Positions 58,409 to 64,000 of a stretch of DNA of 64,000 nt are shown piece after piece. This DNA is from Hyaloraphidium curvatum (taxonomy: Eukaryota; Monoblepharomycota; Hyaloraphidiomycetes; Hyaloraphidiales; Hyaloraphidiaceae): the NCBI GenBank assembly GCA_025558095.1, contig JAIVFI010000030.1, forward strand, positions 186,001 through 250,000, read 5' to 3'. Positions within the stretch are counted from its first letter, which is position 1. Every line of letters begins with the position of its first letter. The notes below the pieces were generated by a model, which did no database searches, was not told the DNA's origin, and saw only the letters and a program-made list of their open reading frames with translations. The translations under genes were made by a program, and so were the position numbers.

Positions 58409-60110
58409 CTAGATCTTGAGCGAAGTCGTGAACATGACACGGTACATCTCGTGGTCCTTGCTGCCCCGGTAGCTAGCTTCGGACACCGGCTTCAGCAGCT
58501 CGCTCTCGATCAGTTGCTCAAAGACCTGCATCAACCCGTCAAGAGCCTGGCACGCCGAGCTTGTCCGAGTTGCCCCCACCTTTCGCACCGCATTCTTGCG
58601 CTGCAAGATATGCCCGCTCGATCCGCCGGGGCCGGATGCGCGCTTCGTCGCCCGGTATTCGTCGTATACCATGGCAAAGTTCACCAAGCTGGAACGGTCG
58701 CGGACGGCCAAAATAGCGTCCGTTACGGGCACCGCCAACGGAGGTAGCGCTGCAAGGGGCGATCGTAAACAGAAGTTGACAAGACACGCTCAAGCAATGC
58801 CCACTCTTTACTACACGAGCTTTCGAGTCGCGGAACTGCGATCTGAGGACGCGACTCAAGGCAGTGGCAAATTGACGGTCGTTCAAACGGCGAAGCTCCG
58901 CACTCGAGTATGCCTGCAACGCAACACGTCGTCAGCTTGCCGTCTACCCGCGACGGTGAACGGTCCCTCACAAGGGCAACATGCAGGTGCCGCACGTTGT
59001 TTGCATTTTCGTGAGCGGTCCGCAGCACCTTGGCACACTCCTTGCGCTGCAGTGTTGTCTTTTCCCTTGGTGAGCCGAAGGCCACAACGGGTGCAGGCAT
59101 TGGGGGTCACCACCTTGACTACTCCAGTGATCTGTCCCTCGCCATCACCAAAGTCCAGCGAAGACGCCTTTTCGAGAAACGCTTCCAGAGAAGGGCTGGC
59201 ATGGATGTGTAGGAAGCGGTGATTGAACCGCGATTTGACCCGCTTCTCCAACAGCTCCATGACGTCCTAAACACCCGGGTAGGAACGCCAAGCGTGACTG
59301 ATGGGCATTCCTTGCCCGTGCCGCACACACCAGTTGGGTAGCCATTCCTACGACGATGATGGGATTCTTGCTCGACTGCGCCGTGTCAAACAGGTTGTAG
59401 AGAAGGGTCTGGCGGGGTTGCTGCGTGAAAACTTCGAACTCTTCCAGGGTGATCACTATCGGGAGCGACTCGGTCGATCCGCGACTGAAGATGCCCAGCA
59501 AGTTCTCGAAAGCTTCGGCGAAGGATCCCTGAAGAACGGGGCCATCAAGAGAAGAACCAATAACATGCGGAGACGTCCGGCCCGCACAAAGCTGGTGTCC
59601 TCGACGTGCTGGTCCAACATGAGCTGCCGCATGATTTCCCGCAACGCAAGCTTGTCGTCCGAGTGAACGAGGCCGTTCAGCTTCACTGTGGCGAACTTCC
59701 TGTTCTCCCCCGCATCGAGGTCGGCGCTGACGTCTCTGAGCACCCTCTTGAGGAGCTTGGCGGGACCGCGTCCAGAATTGTCCAAAGGCGAGGTTCGCAA
59801 CCGCCTACCATGGACTTGCCGGCCCCCCTCGGGCCCATAAGGAGGATCGAGTTGCCGTGCCCGAAACGAACCGTATCCTCGACCACGTTCCGCAGCTGAC
59901 TGCGAAAGAGAATTGCGCTGTTGAGATGGCGTATCCGGGCGAGAAGGTTGATGAGGAAGCCCACGCGTACTCCTTGGATTCGCGAGCTCCGCTGGACGCG
60001 TGTCCCGAAGGGCTGCCGGCATCGGCCCTAGCCGACGCGTGCTCCACCAAGCGAGGCTGGAGCTCGAAGGCAACGGCCGCACTGCGCTTCTTCCCGCGGC
60101 CCTCTGCCAT
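58409..60110 (-). CDS. ORC4: Origin recognition complex subunit 4
   Basis: An AAA+ subunit of ORC that marks replication origins. From the ATG at 60110: a disordered N-terminus, then by splicing AILFRSQLRNVVEDTVRFGHGNSILLMGPRGAGKSM (Walker A), RVLRDVSADLDAG, KFATVKLNGLVHSDDKLALREIMRQL, LPIVITLEEFEVFTQQPRQTLLYNLFDTAQSSKNPIIVVGM (Walker B, with Glu where human ORC4 has Asp), and DVMELLEKRVKSRFNHRFLHIH (sensor/arginine region). The C-terminal winged-helix part reads VTDAILAVRDRSSLVNFAMVYDEYRATK ... ALDGLMQVFEQLIESELLKPVSE. Exons in the middle (about 58750-59200) are short and their borders are uncertain. Confidence 0.9.
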
Positions 60111-60215
60111 TGAAGAATTTGGACGAGTGCGAAGGATGGCACTGATGATCACCAATCAACCATACATTTGCTTCCACCGACGCCGCGTTCTCCCGTAGCT
60201 GCGCCGGAGCCGCAC

Positions 60216-60814
60216 GATGGTGGTGGGTAGTCAATCATTCCGGAGGCGCTTTCGCCTCCGGCCAGGAGTCCAGCGACTCACCCGGCACTAGAAACTGGAG
60301 GAGCTCAGTGGCGACGTGGAGGTCGTGGAGGACGGCGCGGATCTGAACGACTCCGAGTACGAAACCGAGGAAGAAGCAGAGGAGGAAGAGCTTGCCGCTC
60401 CCGAGAACGAGGTCGGGCTTGCGTCAGGCCGTCCGGGACCAGCGTGGCTGACGGCACCTCCGGATCGTTTCGCCTGGACTAGACCCTCCTTGAGCGGATC
60501 TATGCACTCGCGGACATCATTCCTCCCGCACGGAGAGCAGACATCGCGAAAACTTCCGCCAAAGTCTACGAGACCGGCTTGACTGTGGCCAAGTTCGTCG
60601 GGAGCGCCACGTGGATCATCGTTACCGGGGCCATTCTCCTCGTGCTGCCAGTAATGCTCGAAGTGGAGAAGGAGCAGGCCGTCATCGCTCAAGAGAACCA
60701 GATGAAGCTGTCGCAGCAGCAAGTGAGCGCGCAACAGGTGTGTGCATCGGGCTCGCGACCAGTTTCCCGCGGCCAACAATCGCGCAGCTGCTGCAGCCGG
60801 GACCGTCCTCGTAG
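60216..60814 (+). CDS. TOM22: Mitochondrial import receptor subunit Tom22
   Basis: Central receptor of the TOM complex in the outer membrane. A two-codon first exon (MV, 60216-60221) joins KLEELSGDVEVVEDG at 60292, giving the MVKLxE-type start of fungal Tom22. An acidic presequence-binding domain follows (NDSEYETEEEAEEEELAAPENE). After an intron comes LLERIYALADIIPPARRADIAKTSAKVYE, then the single membrane helix VGSATWIIVTGAILLVLPVMLEVE with the central Pro. A Gln-rich intermembrane-space tail is finished by a last exon encoding LLQPGPSS. The start rests on the splice fit and the family N-terminus. Confidence 0.9.
60240..60261 (+). repeat. Perfect 9-bp hairpin inside the first intron of TOM22
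   Basis: CCGGAGGCG (60240-60248) and CGCCTCCGG (60253-60261) are perfect reverse complements around a 4-nt CTTT loop. The hairpin fills the middle of the predicted 70-nt intron 60222-60291. It is G/C-rich and would be stable in RNA. Confidence 0.85.
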
Positions 60815-60892
60815 CTGGCACCGCTGTGACTCTACGTCGGAGCGCGAACGGACACTGACTTTGGCGGCGATTCGATGTTGCTCGTCTTTGTC

Positions 60893-63800
60893 TCAACCAA
60901 TACATGTGTAATGCACCAAGCCGGCCGCTGTTCGTATGAAGCCCGCGCTTCCGAGCTTCTTGCTGCACCTCGGGCACAGGCGCTCTCCCGTCACGCTCAC
61001 GCGTTCCTTCATGACGTCGATGTGCTCCTGGCGCACCTAGGATTTCGGAAAAATGCGTCAGCCAATGCACGTCGGCGGTGCGCGCTGGGACTTGCCTGCA
61101 TGAGTTCCGCTTCCGAGAGCCTGCCCACGAGCTGCACGACGCGACCCTCCATGACAACTTCCTGCAGGGATTTCTCCCAAAAGTCTGAAGTCTTTGCCAG
61201 CGCCGTTTTCGCTGGAAGTCTTGCCGTGACTCCCTCTGGATCAAGATAAGATCCATAGGCCTGCAGCAAAGCGAGCGCCCGGTCTTGGTTACCCGATTCC
61301 ATGTAGAGATCCAGGAGGTCGAGGAAGATGCTCTTAGCACCCGGCTTTCCGTGCATATCCAAGCAGTATCTGTGGCCTTGCTTCACCATGGCGGTTTCGG
61401 TTCAGCTCGTGGTATGACTCACTCTTCCGCCGAGGCCCACGAGCTGCCTCCCTTCAGGTAAGTCGAAAGCGCCTCTCTATGGAGGCCCAGATGCGATAGG
61501 AGGAGCGCTCGAATGTCGTAAGCATCTTGAGGGAGAATGAGCATCAAAGGAGCTCCTGTGGTTCCCGAATGGTCGGCAGGCGGCCCACCTTCCGGGCACA
61601 TCGCAAGGAGGGCTTCCGCATTGTAAGACGCAGACTCCCGGAGGAAGCGGCGGAGACGAAGACCATCTGCCAAAGAAGCGTTACGAAAAGGTGACAAAAA
61701 GAGAGGCCGAGTTCACCTTCACTCCCCTCCGAAAGCAAAGAAGCACCGAGGTACTCTTCTGCCAGTTTGTCGTGGAATGCGGGGGTTGCATCGCCGAGCA
61801 CAAAAACGAGAAACTCCAGGTAGCCGGTGCACAGCTCCGCTGAGACTCCGTCAAGGAACACTGCGATTGCATATCTGTCGGTGCTCTTGCCGTTGAGTTG
61901 CCGATCGCAGAAGAGCTAGGCGGGGTTGTACTTGGTTTGGGCTTGCCGCACGGCGGAACCGGAATCCTACCTTCAAAGATTCGGTAGGCCGGGAAACCAG
62001 AGGCTCGAGCGCGTATTCAAACACGATCTCGAGGTTCGTGGAGTAGAGTCGGCCAAGATAGCCAATGATGAAGTCCAATCTCTCGTCCGGACCTAATGGC
62101 ATTCTGCGATTCGCCGATGACCCGATCAAGCCAATGTGCGAGCAATCTACGCCAAACCATCCACCTTTGCAGATAGTCCATAGCTGCACGGTGCATGCCG
62201 CGGGAGTAGAAGTAGTCCAAAACGGCACCGTACATCTGCGGAAAGCTGAACCCAAGGCAGCTCAACCAGCACAGAAGACCAACCTTTCGAGGAGACAGGA
62301 ACGCCTCGACGAAACTAGAACTGCAAGAATTCTTCGTCCTCAAAAGCTGTGCTGCCATTGCAAGGTCGGTAACAGCATAGATCCTGACAAGCGATTCATC
62401 CACAAGCTGAGCTTCCTTGCCTGCATCGCCCGGCCCGTCGGCGGAAGCAGTTGCACTGCTCAACAGGCGCGCGACTCGGCGATCGGTTAGGAAACGGCAC
62501 AACGCCGCAAGCGCCGATCGATCATCATTCGTGAGATCTGATGACGCCAAATGAGTAACGATGCGTAGGACGGAGAGCGTACTCACCAGAGACAAGGCCG
62601 GCGTCTTCGAGCTGCGGATAGAGTTGCAAAACCATGCCAACAGGCACGTGCAGCTCCTGAAAGAGACTCATGGCATTCTCGTAGTCGTGCTGGACCGAGA
62701 ACAAGTAGTGTGCCTGGAGCAGTCGTATCCGATGGATCTCTGCGTCCTACCAAAAGACGGTCAAGTGCAATAGCGTGCGCCGATATCCAGCGCTAACCTT
62801 TCCTTGCTCCGTCATGTCGCTCCGTTGAAGCAGATCAGCTGCTTCTTCGTAGCTGTGCCGTGAAGTGAGTGCTTGCACCTACGACGGGGCGCGTTCAGCA
62901 TCGGTAATGCCGGCAAAGTGAACAACGACACACCTGCTCTTCAAGCGAAACCACTCGGACGCTGTACAGCGATCGCATGGCAAGCACGAGGAAGCCGGAC
63001 TCGGTTCCGTGCAAAGCTAAGCCGCCTTCGATGGCATCCGTCTGGAGAAGCTCCCCGTCCGCGACAGATCGCACTTCGATACGATCCTTTGCCGCCGCAG
63101 CGCAACCCATGACCGTGAAAGCTCGAAAGTCGTCAGATATCTGGAACCCGTGAACACCGCATAGTACCAACTCAAATCTCGCGGGTGACAGGTCCATCGG
63201 ATGTGAGTCTCGGGCACGGCAGCTTCCCTAGACAGCAACAGGGTCGTTTCTAGATCAATCGGGTCAAGATGGAACAGTTTCGACCTAAAATGCCGAAGCT
63301 AACCTTGCCGAGTTATGGCCAAACTCCCTGATGTCCCCATAGGCGAGAAGATCACGTCTCCGGATTGTGGAAGTGATGATGGGAGCTTGAAATACTCCAC
63401 AACATAGGTATCGGCGTTTGCCAGGGCATACTGGTCTCCGAGCCCCACGCAGAGGGTGGCACTGTCAACCCACGACAGCGAGTTTGGCAGCCCGATGATG
63501 GCGACATCCTGCGAGACCACACATGTCAACGAATGTGCTACGTTGAACGACAAGCAGTAAAACCTTGCGGGTGCGTCTGCTCTCGGCGTCGAAGACAACG
63601 ATCCTGTTCCTGACGGAGGCGTAGAGAAAGGGTCTGTTCGGGTCCAGAGCCAAAAGCTTCGTTCCGCGAAGTCCATCGGCAATGTGCACGGGTTTCAAGG
63701 AGTGGACATCGTGCAACGTCACATTGCCGTCTACAGGCTGTGTCAGGGCAACCGACTTGTCCGTTGCGACGGGGTCCACCTTGAACAACCCAAAGCGAGT

Positions 63801-64000
63801 CTGGGCCCCAGTCAGCGCGGCTAATCTGGTCGACCTTCGCCCGAACAGGGAATCGCCACGCGCATCTGAGCGCAACCGCCTCCTCGCCGTGTGAGGTGTT
63901 CAGCTCATAGTCCAGAAGGGCGCCGTCCGCAGTCCCCAAGAACACACGAGACCGAGTCCCCCCGCCATCGGGTAGAGTTGCATAGCAAAGAGCGGAGAGC
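60893..64000 (-). CDS. VPS39: HOPS/vacuolar tethering subunit Vps39/Vam6, 5' end outside the window
   Basis: Tethers late endosomes and vacuoles and binds Rab7/Ypt7. Leftward from the window edge: CNH/beta-propeller segments (RVFLGTADGALLDYELN, LLALDPNRPFLYASVRNRIVVFDAE, FYCLSFNVAHSLTCVVSQDVAIIGLPNSLSWVDSATLCVGLGDQYAL), then alpha-solenoid (YSVRVVSLEEQ, GYLGRLYSTNLEIVFEYALEPLV, AELCTGYLEFLVFVLGDATPAFHDKLAEEYL). The Vps39-type second domain follows (DAYDIRALLLSHLGLHREALSTYL, GAKSIFLDLLDLYMESGNQDRALALLQAYGSYLDP). The C-terminal zinc-binding end is LCPRCSKKLGSAGFIRTAAGLVHYTCIG. Many 50-60-nt introns are present. Only the first few residues seem to be missing at the right edge. TRAP1/Vps3 relatives are less likely, given the C-terminus. 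Confidence 0.92.

Overview
This is gene-dense eukaryotic nuclear DNA. About 30 protein genes lie on both strands, roughly one per 2 kb, with many short introns (about 35-140 nt, most 50-75 nt, GT...AG) and intergenic gaps often under 100 nt. There are no operons, Shine-Dalgarno sites or prokaryotic genes. The chromatin-remodelling Rsc7/Swp82 family gene points to a fungus. A TCTEX1-type dynein light chain, an ADAM metalloprotease, a BRE/BABAM2 homologue and a Fanzor-like gene are easier to reconcile with an early-diverging (zoosporic, chytrid-like) fungus than with a yeast. That placement is inference. Coding third positions are strongly G/C.

Layout. 1-10 kb: the 5' end of TRM11, a 1275-codon Fanzor/TnpB-like gene, then a PI-specific phospholipase C that appears to be fused to tandem DM9 (DUF3421) repeats. 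10-26 kb: threonyl-tRNA synthetase, a DCAF5-like WD40 protein, the peroxisomal RING protein PEX12, isovaleryl-CoA dehydrogenase, a ZNF593/Bud20 ribosome factor, UVRAG/Vps38, POLD4 and a PH-RhoGAP protein. 26-38 kb: mitochondrial bL36, IWS1, NAA30, an F-box protein with a dynein-stalk-like tail, an Rsc7-PHD chromatin protein, a TCTEX1 light chain, a METTL13-like methyltransferase and BRE. 38-51 kb: inositol hexakisphosphate kinase, a Pro/Ala-rich calponin-homology protein, an unrecognised protein, an ADAM protease and the DEAH helicase DHX35. 51-64 kb: CTF4/WDHD1, LEO1, a plasma-membrane-type syntaxin, ORC4, TOM22 and the 3' part of VPS39.

Most genes are unrelated housekeeping functions, as expected of a fungal chromosome arm. 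Some themes recur: replication (POLD4, CTF4, ORC4), transcription elongation and chromatin (IWS1, LEO1, RSC7), endolysosomal and vesicle traffic (UVRAG, VPS39, syntaxin), and organelle import (PEX12, TOM22).

The most unusual locus is 809-4802. Spliced, it encodes a RuvC-I-like Asp, a Gly where TnpB has its RuvC-II Glu, a Glu placed just before SSQ and CxxC, and an FRD near the C-terminus. That is the rearranged catalytic layout described for eukaryotic Fanzor nucleases. Its zinc finger looks eroded and it carries a repeat-rich linker, so it may be a domesticated or decaying copy. Second in interest are three unusual domain fusions: DM9-PLC, Rsc7-PHD and F-box-dynein-stalk-like. Exon joins given below were read by eye from splice sites and frame; they are predictions.
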